Part shown: positions 25,801 through 33,581 of the stretch, in pieces | Numbering within the stretch: position 1 is the first letter of the stretch | Layout of the letters: every line of letters starts with the position of its first letter | Assembly: GCF_001613005.1 (NCBI RefSeq) | Contig: NZ_BDBN01000058.1 | Span: forward strand, 1 to 64,000 | Origin: Nocardia nova NBRC 15556 | GTDB lineage: Bacteria; Actinomycetota; Actinomycetes; Mycobacteriales; Mycobacteriaceae | Direction of reading: 5' to 3' | Length of the DNA: 64,000 nucleotides | The notes under the pieces: model-generated | Told to the model about the DNA's origin: nothing | Seen by the model: only the letters and a program-made list of their open reading frames with translations | Database searches by the model: none | Position numbers and translations under genes: made by a program

Positions 25801-25838
25801 CCCCTGACCAGCGATGCACTGGTCAGGGGCTTTTTTTT
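25801..25838 (+). terminator. Rho-independent terminator of tRNA-Arg
   Basis: CCCCTGACCAG pairs perfectly with CTGGTCAGGGG around a 7-nt loop and is followed by C and eight consecutive T. It is the most canonical intrinsic terminator in the window. Confidence 0.96.
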
Positions 25839-26050
25839 CGTCCACACCTTCTGCGCGCGCAGTTGTGGTCCGGACCGCTGGAGAATTCAGTAGCTCGCTT
25901 TGCCGGGGCGGCTCCCACACCCCATTCAGGACGGTCCGGTCGGGCCAGTAGGCACACAGTCCCGTTCGGGTTGTCGATTCCGGGGATGCTCGCGCGTCGG
26001 AGGGGTGTACGGCCCGAACGAGGGCCACGCCGACGAACGAAGGACATGCC

Positions 26051-26455
26051 ATGACCACGACTCGAACCGACGACTCGGCCGCCATCGCGCAGATCTTGGC
26101 CGAGCAGTACAAGGCCTGGGCGGCCGGGGACGCCGACGCTTTCGTCGCGGACTACGCCGAGGACGCCACGGCGATCATGCCGGGGACCTATCGGCGCAGC
26201 CGGGCGGAGATCCGGCAGGGTATGGCGGACAGTTTCGCGACCGTTCTCGCGAACTCGACCGTCATCGACGACATCGGAGATATCCGATTCCTCGGCGCGG
26301 ACCACGCCGTGGTGGTCAGCAGGGCCGCGATTCTGTTCGCCGGGGAAACCGACGTCCCCGCCGACCGGTACGTCAACGCGACCTGGATCCTGCACCGGCG
26401 CGACGGCAAGTGGACGGTTGCCGCGTACCACAACAGCCCCGCCGCGGCGCGCTAG
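26051..26455 (+). CDS. SgcJ/EcaC-type DUF4440 (SnoaL-fold) protein
   Basis: 134 aa with AAGGA six nt before the ATG. The sequence is one NTF2/SnoaL-like domain: N-terminal helix (IAQILAEQYKAWAAGDADAFVADYAEDA), AIMPGTYRRSRAEI, and C-terminal strands with TWILHRRDGKWTVAAYHNSP, the usual ending of the family. Members serve as small enzymes or ligand-binding domains in diverse pathways, so the substrate is unknown. It is convergent with the uppP homologue, 11 nt apart, and appears monocistronic. Confidence 0.85.
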   Translation: MTTTRTDDSAAIAQILAEQYKAWAAGDADAFVADYAEDATAIMPGTYRRSRAEIRQGMADSFATVLANSTVIDDIGDIRFLGADHAVVVSRAAILFAGETDVPADRYVNATWILHRRDGKWTVAAYHNSPAAAR

Positions 26456-26466
26456 CGGCTCGCCAC

Positions 26467-27405
26467 TCACCCGAATCGAACGATCGACACCACCCCCACG
26501 ATCACGCAGTACGCCGCGAACGGCAACAGGGTTCGAGTCTGGAAGTAGCGTTCGAGATAGCGCACGGCGAACCACGACGTGACACCGGACACCACCGCGC
26601 CGACGAGGATCGGCCCCCAGATCACCTCGGCGCGTGGGGATATCAGGTCCGGGAGGTCGACAATCCCGGCGCCGAAGATCGCGGGGGTGGCGAGGAGGAA
26701 GGCGAATTTGGCGGCGTGTTCGTGCTCCAGACCGCGCCAGAGACCGCCGACCATGGTGAGGCCGGCCCGGCTGAAGCCGGTGAGGAGGGCGCCGGCCTGA
26801 GCCAGGCCGATGCCGACCGCGTCCCGGGAGTCGAGGGCCGCCAAGCGGCGGTCCGATTGCGGGAGGGAAAGCGTTGTCGCCGTGCGAGTTCGGCCGTTCG
26901 CCTGGTTCAGGGCGAAGCGACGGCCGTATTCGGCGAGGGTGGGCTCGTTGCGGCGACGCAGCCCCTCGCCGACGACCAGCACCACGCCGTTGACGGTCAG
27001 AAAGGCCGCGGCGCACAACGGAGCCGCGAAGACATCGTGCAGGGGATGTTCGAGCAGCGGGCCGAGCACCGCGACCGGCACGGTCGCGACGATGATCAAC
27101 CAGGCCAGCCGCTGCGGAACGGTATCCAAGCGCCGTGTCCGCACCATCTCGACGAATCCGACGATGATCGCGCACCAGTCGCGCCGGTAGTAGATCACCA
27201 GCGCGACCGCCGTCGCCACGTGCAGGGCGACGACGAACGCCAAATAGGTTGCGGCGGATTCGGTTCCGCCCCGGTCGGCCAGCGCTCCCCAGCGTCCACC
27301 CAGCCAGGCCGCCACGAGAACCGAATGTCCGAGACTGGAGATCGGGAACAGCTCGGTGAAACCCTGCACCGCGCCGATGACCATCGCTTCGAAATAGGTG
27401 AGCAT
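26467..27405 (-). CDS. uppP: Undecaprenyl-diphosphatase (UppP/BacA family)
   Basis: Integral membrane phosphatase recycling the polyprenyl diphosphate carrier of cell-wall synthesis. It has 312 aa and about eight membrane helices. The catalytic Glu is in QGFTELFPISSLGHSVL, and the second motif reads GFSRAGLTM where most members have GTSRSGAT; the arginine is kept. A hydrophilic loop of about 40 residues (RRRNEPTLAEYGRR...) lies in the middle. It has the features of a divergent paralogue, so a second, canonical uppP may exist elsewhere in the genome. Confidence 0.88.
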   Translation of the reverse strand: MLTYFEAMVIGAVQGFTELFPISSLGHSVLVAAWLGGRWGALADRGGTESAATYLAFVVALHVATAVALVIYYRRDWCAIIVGFVEMVRTRRLDTVPQRLAWLIIVATVPVAVLGPLLEHPLHDVFAAPLCAAAFLTVNGVVLVVGEGLRRRNEPTLAEYGRRFALNQANGRTRTATTLSLPQSDRRLAALDSRDAVGIGLAQAGALLTGFSRAGLTMVGGLWRGLEHEHAAKFAFLLATPAIFGAGIVDLPDLISPRAEVIWGPILVGAVVSGVTSWFAVRYLERYFQTRTLLPFAAYCVIVGVVSIVRFG

Positions 27406-27523
27406 CGCGACGAGTTTCGCACGGCAATCATAAAGGTTCCTGTGAGCCGAATCTCGGATAAGTCACTGCGCGACAATGAGTTTCGAATCGTCCGATATGC
27501 CCGAAGTTGATCTTGGATATCGA

Positions 27524-27561
27524 GGACGGCGGCCCTGGGGCATCTCCGAGGGCCGCCGTCC
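27524..27561 (-). terminator. Terminator after the MFS transporter gene
   Basis: A perfect 13-bp inverted repeat GGACGGCGGCCCT / AGGGCCGCCGTCC with a 12-nt loop, starting 6 nt after the transporter stop. No T tract follows on the minus strand. Confidence 0.75.
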
Positions 27562-27567
27562 CGGCAC

Positions 27568-29010
27568 TCACCGCTGCGTCCGTACGCTCCGAAATGTCGA
27601 CGCCACAAGCAATGTCAGTACCGCGATCCCCGCCGCCGCGGCGAAGGCGGTCGTGATGCCGGAGACGAGCACATGCACGGCCGAGCCGGACGCGGCCCGG
27701 ACAGCGGTGCCGAAGACCGTGACCAGCACCGCCAGCCCCAGCGCCGCACCGGTCTGCTGCAGCGTCTGCAGCGCACCGCCCGCCGCACCGGCCTCCTCAG
27801 GCGCCACATTCGCCATGATGATCACGTTCAGCGGCGAAAATGCCAGGCCGATACCGCATCCCATCAAGACCGTCGCCACCGCGAGCAGCGGGAAGTAACC
27901 GGTATCGGTATCGAGCAGGGTGAGCAGGACCAGTCCGGCGATCATCGCGGCCGTCCCCACCAGCGTCACCGGCTTGGGTCCGAAACGGGGCAGCAGGCGG
28001 GGAATCAGCCGGATCATGGTGAACATCGTCACCGCGGTCGGCAGAAAGGCGAAACCCGTTGCCAGCGCGCTCATTCCCCGCACTTCCTGCAGATACTGGG
28101 TGAGGAAGAAGAACATCGAGGTTCCCGCCATCGGGCCGAGGAACATATTCGCGTACGCGGCGGCGCGATTGCGGTCGGCGAACAGGTGCAGGGGCAGCAG
28201 CGGCTGGACGGCGCGGCGTTCGATGAGCAGGAACGCCACCAGTGCGACGACGCCGACCGTGAGCGACACATCGGTCGTCACATCGTCCCAGCCGTGCGCC
28301 GCGGCACTGATGAAGCCGTAGACCAACGCGGCCACCGCACCCGTCGCGGTCACCGCTCCGGGGAGGTCGAGGTGCGCGCGACGGCGCGGCGCGTCGGGCA
28401 GATACCGCACCGCCAGCAGGGCCACCACCAGTCCGAACGGCACGTTGATGAACAGCACCGAGCGCCAGCTCAGCCACTGGGTCAGCAGCCCGCCCAGGAT
28501 CAACCCGATCGCGAATCCCGCACTCGACATTCCGGAGAACAGGGCGAGCACCCGGACCCGCATCTTCGGATCGGCGAATGTGGTGGTGAGCAGGGCGAGA
28601 GTATTCGGTCCGGCCATCGCGCCGCCCAGGCCCTGCACGATGCGCGCGACGATCAGCCAGGCGGCCGACGGCGCCAGACCGCCGCCGAGGGAGGCGAGGG
28701 TGAAGAGCACGGTCCCGAGGATGAACAGGCGCCGGCGTCCGAACAGGTCACCGGCCCGGCCGCCGAGCAGCAGCAGCCCACCGAAGACCAGCGTGTAGGC
28801 GTTCATCACCCAGGACAGGCCGGTGGCGCTGAAGTGCAGATCGTGCTGAATGCGCGGCAGCGCCACATTCATGACGGTGATGTCGAGCACGATCATCAAC
28901 TGGCAGGTCAGCAGCGTGACGAGCACGATGCCGGAGCGCAGGCGGCCGGGCGGTGCGCCGGCCTGCGCAGACGAGGAAAGCACGGAGGTAGAGGTCGTGG
29001 AGGTAGACAA
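27568..29010 (-). CDS. DHA2-family (EmrB/QacA) multidrug MFS transporter
   Basis: Proton-coupled drug exporter of the inner membrane. It has 480 aa and 14 predicted helices. MFS motif C-like LGGLLTQWLSWRSVLFINVPFG, motif A GGRAGDLFGRRRLFILG and the helix-1 motif LDITVMNVALPRIQHDL are typical of the 14-helix DHA2 group. I take the TTG at 29010 (GGAG five nt upstream) as start; the frame runs on to 29643 but only as antisense of the regulator. It is divergent from a TetR gene, with repeated dyads between, implying substrate-induced derepression. Confidence 0.93.
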   Translation of the reverse strand: MSTSTTSTSVLSSSAQAGAPPGRLRSGIVLVTLLTCQLMIVLDITVMNVALPRIQHDLHFSATGLSWVMNAYTLVFGGLLLLGGRAGDLFGRRRLFILGTVLFTLASLGGGLAPSAAWLIVARIVQGLGGAMAGPNTLALLTTTFADPKMRVRVLALFSGMSSAGFAIGLILGGLLTQWLSWRSVLFINVPFGLVVALLAVRYLPDAPRRRAHLDLPGAVTATGAVAALVYGFISAAAHGWDDVTTDVSLTVGVVALVAFLLIERRAVQPLLPLHLFADRNRAAAYANMFLGPMAGTSMFFFLTQYLQEVRGMSALATGFAFLPTAVTMFTMIRLIPRLLPRFGPKPVTLVGTAAMIAGLVLLTLLDTDTGYFPLLAVATVLMGCGIGLAFSPLNVIIMANVAPEEAGAAGGALQTLQQTGAALGLAVLVTVFGTAVRAASGSAVHVLVSGITTAFAAAAGIAVLTLLVASTFRSVRTQR

Positions 29011-29035
29011 GGAGGCTCCATCGGATGCGGAACTA

Positions 29036-29122
29036 AAACGGAGAATGTCTCCGTTTCCAATGGAGATAGCATATGGAGAAGTTCTCCGGTTACGCAAGAC
29101 TAAGCGGAGAGTTCGTCCGTTT
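29036..29122. promoter_or_regulatory. Operator region between the MFS and TetR genes
   Basis: Three dyads lie in 87 nt. 29036-29056 is AAACGGAGA-N3-TCTCCGTTT, a perfect 9+9 repeat. 29075-29087 is GGAGAA-G-TTCTCC, perfect. 29102-29122 is AAGCGGAGA-N3-CGTCCGTTT, an imperfect copy of the first. Centres are about 35 and 31 nt apart, close to three helical turns each. They are the likely binding sites of the adjacent TetR, covering both divergent promoters. Confidence 0.75.
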
Positions 29123-29136
29123 CCACTGGAGGAATC

Positions 29137-29730
29137 GTGAGCGCACCGTCGACACAGGGGTCCGGGCGCGCGGCGCCGCCGCGTCCGATGCGCGCGGATG
29201 CGCGGCGTAACTACGAGCGCATACTCGAATGCGCGCGCGAGGCGTTCGCCGAACACGGTCCCGAGGCGCCCCTCGACGAGGTCGCGCGCCGCGCTGCGGT
29301 GGGGCCGGGCACCCTCTACCGGCACTTTCCCAACCGGGACGCACTCATCGAGGCCGTCTACCGATCGAGCATCGAGGCGTTGGCCGAACTCGCCGCCGAG
29401 CTGACCGAAACCCTCCCCCCGCTCGAGGCCCTGGAGCAGTGGTTCCGCGCCCAGGTGCGGTTCGTGATGGACAAACGCAGTCTGGCGGTGACCCTCAAGG
29501 CCGCCATCGACCGCGGATCGCAGACCTTCACGCTGTGCTCGAATCTGATCACCGACGCCGCGACCTCGGTCCTGCAACCCGCCCAGGACGCCGGGTTGAT
29601 CCGCCCGGAGATCGAACCACGCGATCTGTTGCGCCTGGGCCACGGGATCGGCGTCGCGTGCGAGACATCACCCGATGCGGCCGAACGGCTGATCACGGTC
29701 ACCCTGGCCGGCCTGCGGACCACCGGCTGA
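29137..29730 (+). CDS. TetR/AcrR-family repressor of the adjacent MFS transporter
   Basis: 197 aa with the N-terminal helix-turn-helix RRNYERILECAREAFAEHG...LDEVARRAAVGPGTLYRHFPNRDALIEAVYR (about residues 15-70) and a ligand-binding C-terminal domain without family name. The start is the GTG at 29137, after TGGAGGAATC. The divergent layout and the dyads upstream suggest that it represses both itself and the efflux pump, released by an exported compound. Confidence 0.92.
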   Translation: MSAPSTQGSGRAAPPRPMRADARRNYERILECAREAFAEHGPEAPLDEVARRAAVGPGTLYRHFPNRDALIEAVYRSSIEALAELAAELTETLPPLEALEQWFRAQVRFVMDKRSLAVTLKAAIDRGSQTFTLCSNLITDAATSVLQPAQDAGLIRPEIEPRDLLRLGHGIGVACETSPDAAERLITVTLAGLRTTG

Positions 29731-29812
29731 GCCGATATTCGATTGCCCGCCGCGATCGGTGGCCGTAGCCTCGCTCCGTTTTCCATTCATCCATTCGGAA
29801 GGGAGTGAACAC

Positions 29813-30301
29813 GTGCAACCACTGACCGAACGCGAGATCCGCTCGTCGTTCGTGAACTGTTCCAAGGGCGAGGCCAAACGCATGCCGGTCCCCCGGGATC
29901 TCGACGCGCAACCGTGGGACGACCTGGACTTCTTCGGCTGGAACGATCGGTCGATGCCGGGCCGCGCCTATCTGGTGACCCCGCAGGACGATCGGCTGGT
30001 CGGCGTGGCCCTGCGCTACGAGACGGGCGTATCCGGCCGGGCCCAGCTGTGCTCGATCTGCCTGACCACGCATACCGGTAGTGGCGTGTCGCTGCTCACC
30101 GCGCACAAGGTCGGCGACTCCGGGCGGCGCGGTAATTCGATCGGCATCTACATGTGCACCGATCTCGCCTGTTCGCTGTACGCGCGCAACAAGAAGCGTC
30201 CGGCGCTGGGCAACCGCTACCGCGAGGATCTGACCGACGAGGAGAAGGCCGAGCGGGTGCGCACGAACCTGCGCGCATTCGTCGAGCGTCTCTACAGCTG
30301 A
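29813..30301 (+). CDS. FBP-domain (FusB-like) treble-clef zinc-finger protein
   Basis: 162 aa from GTG 29813 (GGGAG seven nt upstream). The C-terminal half carries a four-cysteine treble clef: CSIC in QLCSICLTTHTG and C-x4-C in MCTDLACSLYARNKK. This matches the FBP C-terminal zinc-finger family related to FusB/FusC, proteins that bind elongation factor G and rescue it from fusidic acid. I infer a ribosome or EF-G partner, but most actinobacterial members are untested. It follows the TetR gene by 82 nt and ends at a strong terminator. Confidence 0.8.
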   Translation: MQPLTEREIRSSFVNCSKGEAKRMPVPRDLDAQPWDDLDFFGWNDRSMPGRAYLVTPQDDRLVGVALRYETGVSGRAQLCSICLTTHTGSGVSLLTAHKVGDSGRRGNSIGIYMCTDLACSLYARNKKRPALGNRYREDLTDEEKAERVRTNLRAFVERLYS

Positions 30302-30379
30302 CCGACCAGGACAGCGCCCACCCGATCGAACGGAGGTAGATGCCGTGCGCCGACACTCGAGGACCGCGCCGCAGCCCTG

Positions 30380-30411
30380 ATGCCCCGAGCCCGCCGGACT
30401 CGGGGCATTTT
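30380..30411 (+). terminator. Terminator between convergent genes
   Basis: ATGCCCCGAG / CTCGGGGCAT, a perfect 10-bp stem around a 9-nt loop, followed by TTTT on the plus strand. It sits 78 nt after the FBP-domain gene and 29 nt before the end of the convergent TetR gene, which it may also serve. Confidence 0.85.
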
Positions 30412-30439
30412 CATGTCCACCTCCGGACCACTCGGACCC

Positions 30440-31015
30440 TCACTTCGGCACCGACACCAGATACCGCTGCACCGTCGCACCGATCTCCGCGACGATCTCC
30501 TCGGCCGTCAACGCCACCACGGGCGGCAGACGCAGCACATAGCGGCACACCGCCAGTCCCAGAATCTGCGAGACCACCAATCCGGCTCGCCGCGGCGCGT
30601 CCGCGGGATCACCGACCCGGGTTACCATCGGCATCAGCTGTTCGGCGAAGACGCGTTGAAACCGTTGCGCCACAGCCTCGTCCGACACCGACGAACGCAG
30701 CAGGGTCAGCAGCAGTTCGTTACTCGGTGGCGTCTCCCAGAGTTCCAGGAACCGTCGCGCGACCGTCTCACCCAACTCGTCCTCGGCCACCGCCGCCAGA
30801 TCCGGGAGGCCGAGATCGACGTCGAGCGCCGCGTCGAACAGGCCGTCCTTGTTGCCGTAGTACCGCATCACCATCGACGGATCGATGCCGGCGTCGGCGG
30901 CGATGGCCCGAATGGTCGCCTTGGCGAATCCCTCGCGGGCGAAATGCCGGCGAGCCGCCTCCAGAATCGCCGCGCGGGTGACGTCCGAGCGGCGCGGCGC
31001 AGTTTCCTCACTCAT
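30440..31015 (-). CDS. TetR-family repressor divergent to an FAD monooxygenase
   Basis: 191 aa from ATG 31015; a GTG two codons upstream is possible. The helix-turn-helix region is TRAAILEAARRHFAREGFAKATIRAIAADAGIDPSMVMRYYGNKDGLFDAAL, and the C-terminal part (ELLLTLLRSSVSDEAVAQRFQRVFAEQLMP) matches the TetR_C subgroup common in actinobacteria. Seven nt before the ATG stands TACGGT, so its mRNA may be leaderless. One operator copy lies inside this promoter, indicating autorepression. Confidence 0.92.
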   Translation of the reverse strand: MSEETAPRRSDVTRAAILEAARRHFAREGFAKATIRAIAADAGIDPSMVMRYYGNKDGLFDAALDVDLGLPDLAAVAEDELGETVARRFLELWETPPSNELLLTLLRSSVSDEAVAQRFQRVFAEQLMPMVTRVGDPADAPRRAGLVVSQILGLAVCRYVLRLPPVVALTAEEIVAEIGATVQRYLVSVPK

Positions 31016-31022
31016 GCCCACA

Positions 31023-31102
31023 ACCGTAGGCCAACAACTGTTGACTTTCCAGCGGCCGCGACCTTATTCTTAAGTCAACAGCCGTTGGCCAACACAGGTT
31101 GG
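31023..31102. promoter_or_regulatory. Divergent promoter with three CAAC-N4-GTTG operators
   Basis: Three 14-bp dyads fit YCAAC-N4-GTTGR: CCAACAACTGTTGA (31031-31044), TCAACAGCCGTTGG (31075-31088) and CCAACACAGGTTGG (31089-31102), the last two abutting. The plus-strand promoter is TTGACT (31041-31046), 18 nt, TATTCT (31065-31070). The first operator overlaps its -35 and the other two lie just after its -10. The minus-strand -10 TACGGT (31028-31023) of tetR is 2 nt from the first operator. TetR binding would shut both promoters. Confidence 0.85.
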
Positions 31103-31120
31103 CAAACTGAGGGAGTAGCC

Positions 31121-32290
31121 ATGAACAGCACCGTTCCCGCCACCGCCGCGGTCGTCATCGTCGGCGCCGGGCCCGCCGGGCTGACCGCCGCGATCGCGCT
31201 CGCCGATGCCGGCGCCGACGTGGTCCTGCTGGATCGGCTGGCCGCCGGGGCGAACACATCCCGCGCCGCGGTGGTCCATGCCCGGACCTTGGAGGTCCTC
31301 GACGGATTCGGCATCGCCGCGGACCTGCACGATCGCGGCCTGGAGGTACCGCGCTTCGTCATGTACGAAGGCACCGATCGGCTGACCACCATCGATTTCT
31401 CCGGGCTGCCCACACCGTTCCCCTACACGCTGATGATCGGCCAGGAGACGACCGAGGCGGTCCTGCTCGACCGGCTGCAGCGGGCGGGCGGAACGGTTCT
31501 GCGGCCCGTCGAGGTCACCGCGGTAATGCCGGGCGAGCAGGCGGTCACCGTCGAATTCACCGATGCCGCAGGTGAATCCGGGTCGATCCGGGCCGGTTAC
31601 GTCATCGGGGCGGACGGGATGCACAGCCGGGTCCGCGAGGCGGCGGGAATCGGATTCACCGGCGCCACCTATCCGGAATCGTTCGTCCTCGCGGATGTGC
31701 GGATGGACTGGCCCGCGCCCCGCGACGAAGTATCGCTGCACGTCTCACCGGAGGGCATCACCGTCGTCGCGCCGCTGCCGGACCCCGAGCACGATCGTTT
31801 CCGCATCGTCGCCACCGTCGCCGAAGCACCCGAACAGCCCACCCGCGCGCAAGTGCAGGCGCTGCTCGATGCCCGCTGCCCCGGCGCCACGGTGCGAGAG
31901 GTGTTGTGGAGCTCGCGTTTCCGCGTACATCACCGCGTGGCCGACCGGTACCGCGCCGGGCGGATTCTGCTGGCCGGAGACGCCGCACACGTGCACAGCC
32001 CCGCCGGTGGGCAGGGAATGAACACCGGCATTCAGGACGCCGCGCTACTGGGCACGCTGCTGGCCCGGGTCCTGCGCGGTGAACCCGACACGCTGCTCGA
32101 CGAGTACGAGCGCACCCGCCGCCCGGTCGCGCTGGACGTGGTCGCCTTCACCGATCGCATGACCCGGATGGCTACCCTGCGCCCGCGCCCGGCCCGCCTG
32201 CTGCGCAATACCGCGATCCGCCTCGTCACCCGCGTTCCGGCGGTGCGCACGACGCTGGCCTACCGGCTCGCCGAACTCGCCAACCGGTGA
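31121..32290 (+). CDS. FAD-dependent aromatic-type monooxygenase (PHBH fold)
   Basis: 389 aa starting at ATG 31121 with GGGAG six nt before. All three flavin motifs of the group A hydroxylases are present: VVIVGAGPAGLTAAIALA (GxGxxG, about 11-28), GADGMHSRVREAAG (DG motif), and LLAGDAAHVHSPAGGQGMNTGIQDA (GD motif). These enzymes hydroxylate phenols, polyketides or drugs such as rifampicin and tetracycline using NAD(P)H and O2. The thioredoxin-like C-terminal domain of long members is absent. Substrate unknown, perhaps the TetR inducer. Confidence 0.9.
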   Translation: MNSTVPATAAVVIVGAGPAGLTAAIALADAGADVVLLDRLAAGANTSRAAVVHARTLEVLDGFGIAADLHDRGLEVPRFVMYEGTDRLTTIDFSGLPTPFPYTLMIGQETTEAVLLDRLQRAGGTVLRPVEVTAVMPGEQAVTVEFTDAAGESGSIRAGYVIGADGMHSRVREAAGIGFTGATYPESFVLADVRMDWPAPRDEVSLHVSPEGITVVAPLPDPEHDRFRIVATVAEAPEQPTRAQVQALLDARCPGATVREVLWSSRFRVHHRVADRYRAGRILLAGDAAHVHSPAGGQGMNTGIQDAALLGTLLARVLRGEPDTLLDEYERTRRPVALDVVAFTDRMTRMATLRPRPARLLRNTAIRLVTRVPAVRTTLAYRLAELANR

Positions 32291-32297
32291 CATGCGC

Positions 32298-32708
32298 TCA
32301 GGCGCAGGCCAATCCGAACTCCGCCGTCGCGGTCCGGCCGGCCACCACATCGACCTTCTCGGCGGTGTCGGTGGCCAACCGGCATCCCATCGGCACCGAC
32401 GTCACCTGCACCTGATAGCAGTCGGCGGCGACATCCTGGTGGGCCTTGCCGTCGCGGCCGGTGGTCAGGGTCGCCAGCACCGAACCGGCCTGACAGGTGG
32501 TGATGCCCGCGGCGAGGCCGGCGGCGGCGTACTTCTCGGGACCGTGGGTGGCCACCACCTCGATCGTGCCGTTGGTGCCGTGGTCGGCAGCCGCGGGCGC
32601 GGACGCGGGCGCCGATGTACCCGCCGGTGCGCGGTCGGCCTCGGCGGAGCAGGCGAGCGCGGGCAGTACAGCGGCACACAGCGTCATCGCGAACAGTATG
32701 CGGCGCAC
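32298..32708 (-). CDS. Small secreted lipoprotein, function unknown
   Basis: 136 aa from GTG 32708, five nt after GAGGAG. The signal peptide MRRILFAMTLCAAVLPALAC ends in the lipobox ALAC. Next comes a low-complexity Ala/Pro/Ser/Thr linker, then a small domain with three cysteines (TTCQAG, ADCYQVQV, MGCRLA) and a last Cys near the end, so two disulfides are possible. The arrangement suggests a cell-surface beta-rich domain with an Ig-like or carboxypeptidase-regulatory fold, but I do not recognise a family. It is convergent with the monooxygenase, 7 nt apart. Confidence 0.78.
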   Translation of the reverse strand: MRRILFAMTLCAAVLPALACSAEADRAPAGTSAPASAPAAADHGTNGTIEVVATHGPEKYAAAGLAAGITTCQAGSVLATLTTGRDGKAHQDVAADCYQVQVTSVPMGCRLATDTAEKVDVVAGRTATAEFGLACA

Positions 32709-32902
32709 CTGGTCTCCTCTCACCGGATGAATGTCGCTCTCACTGTAGGCGACCGACCCGTCCGGACCGTCGCACATGCGCGGCGATCCGGCATCCGATT
32801 CGGTCCCGGTGAGCGGGACCGGGTTCGGCGAATCGCGAGTGTCGCGCGGTAGACGGAATTACCGTCGTCGCAGCCGAACGCAGTTCCCCGAAAGGATCCG
32901 GC

Positions 32903-33577
32903 ATGAAATTGATGTACGCCCTCTGGGGGCCGGATCTCGCGGATATCCTCCACGCGCCGGATTTCCACCGGCGGCTGGCCGCCGCGGGGGCGACCGAACT
33001 GCAGGTCAACATCGGCGATGCCGACGTCGCCGCCGCACAACTGCGGGTGAGCAGCTACGACGAACCGGTCGCCGCGATCGTCGCCGTCTGGAGCGAAGGG
33101 CAGAACGGGCCGATCACCGATGTGCTCAGCGGCGTCGCCGAGCGGATCAACGGCTGGATCGTGGAAGAACGCGAACCGCTCACCACCGCGCGGCCCCCGG
33201 ACGGAACCCGCTACGACGCACTGGCCAATATCGCGCTGCTGCGAATTCCGAAGGAACTGAGCCGCGCCGAATGGCTGCACAACTGGCAGGATCGCCATAC
33301 GACAGTGGCGATCGAAACCCAGGCCACCTTCGGTTATGTGCAGAACACGGTGGTCGCCGCGGTGACTCCGGGGCCGCGGGTGGACGCGCTGGTCGAGGAA
33401 CTGTTCCCGATGGATGCGATGACCGACCAGCACGCGTTCTGGGGCAGCGGTGGTGACGACGCGGAGTTGCAGCGCCGCGCCGGTCGCATGATGGCCAGCG
33501 TCGCGACCTTCGGCGCCGATCGCGACCTCGACGTCATCCCTACCAGCAGGTACCGCTACGACCTGACCGCCTCGTAG
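32903..33577 (+). CDS. EthD-domain-like dimeric ferredoxin-fold protein
   Basis: 224 aa, start ATG 32903 with AAGGA six nt before. The sequence looks like two ferredoxin-like (dimeric alpha/beta barrel) repeats: MKLMYALWGPDLADILHAPDF at the N-terminus and ALLRIPKELSRAEWLHNWQDRHTTVAIETQATFGYVQNTVV in the middle; the latter is the EthD signature (xxWLxHW...H). Related proteins accompany oxygenases or act as small cyclases or dehydrogenases. The catalytic role here is unknown. It stands alone between a divergent lipoprotein gene and a convergent iron-binding protein gene, 4 nt from the latter. Confidence 0.72.
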   Translation: MKLMYALWGPDLADILHAPDFHRRLAAAGATELQVNIGDADVAAAQLRVSSYDEPVAAIVAVWSEGQNGPITDVLSGVAERINGWIVEEREPLTTARPPDGTRYDALANIALLRIPKELSRAEWLHNWQDRHTTVAIETQATFGYVQNTVVAAVTPGPRVDALVEELFPMDAMTDQHAFWGSGGDDAELQRRAGRMMASVATFGADRDLDVIPTSRYRYDLTAS

Positions 33578-33581
33578 CGGA

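Noticed and set aside
25597..26050. tRNA-Arg as an integration site for a genomic island at 26-38 kb
   Set aside because: No integrase follows and I saw no second copy of the tRNA 3' end downstream; GC content looks uniform by eye.
27673..29103. 476-codon plus-strand frame antisense to the MFS transporter
   Set aside because: Extremely rich in His, Arg, Gln and Glu, typical of the reverse reading of a hydrophobic protein.
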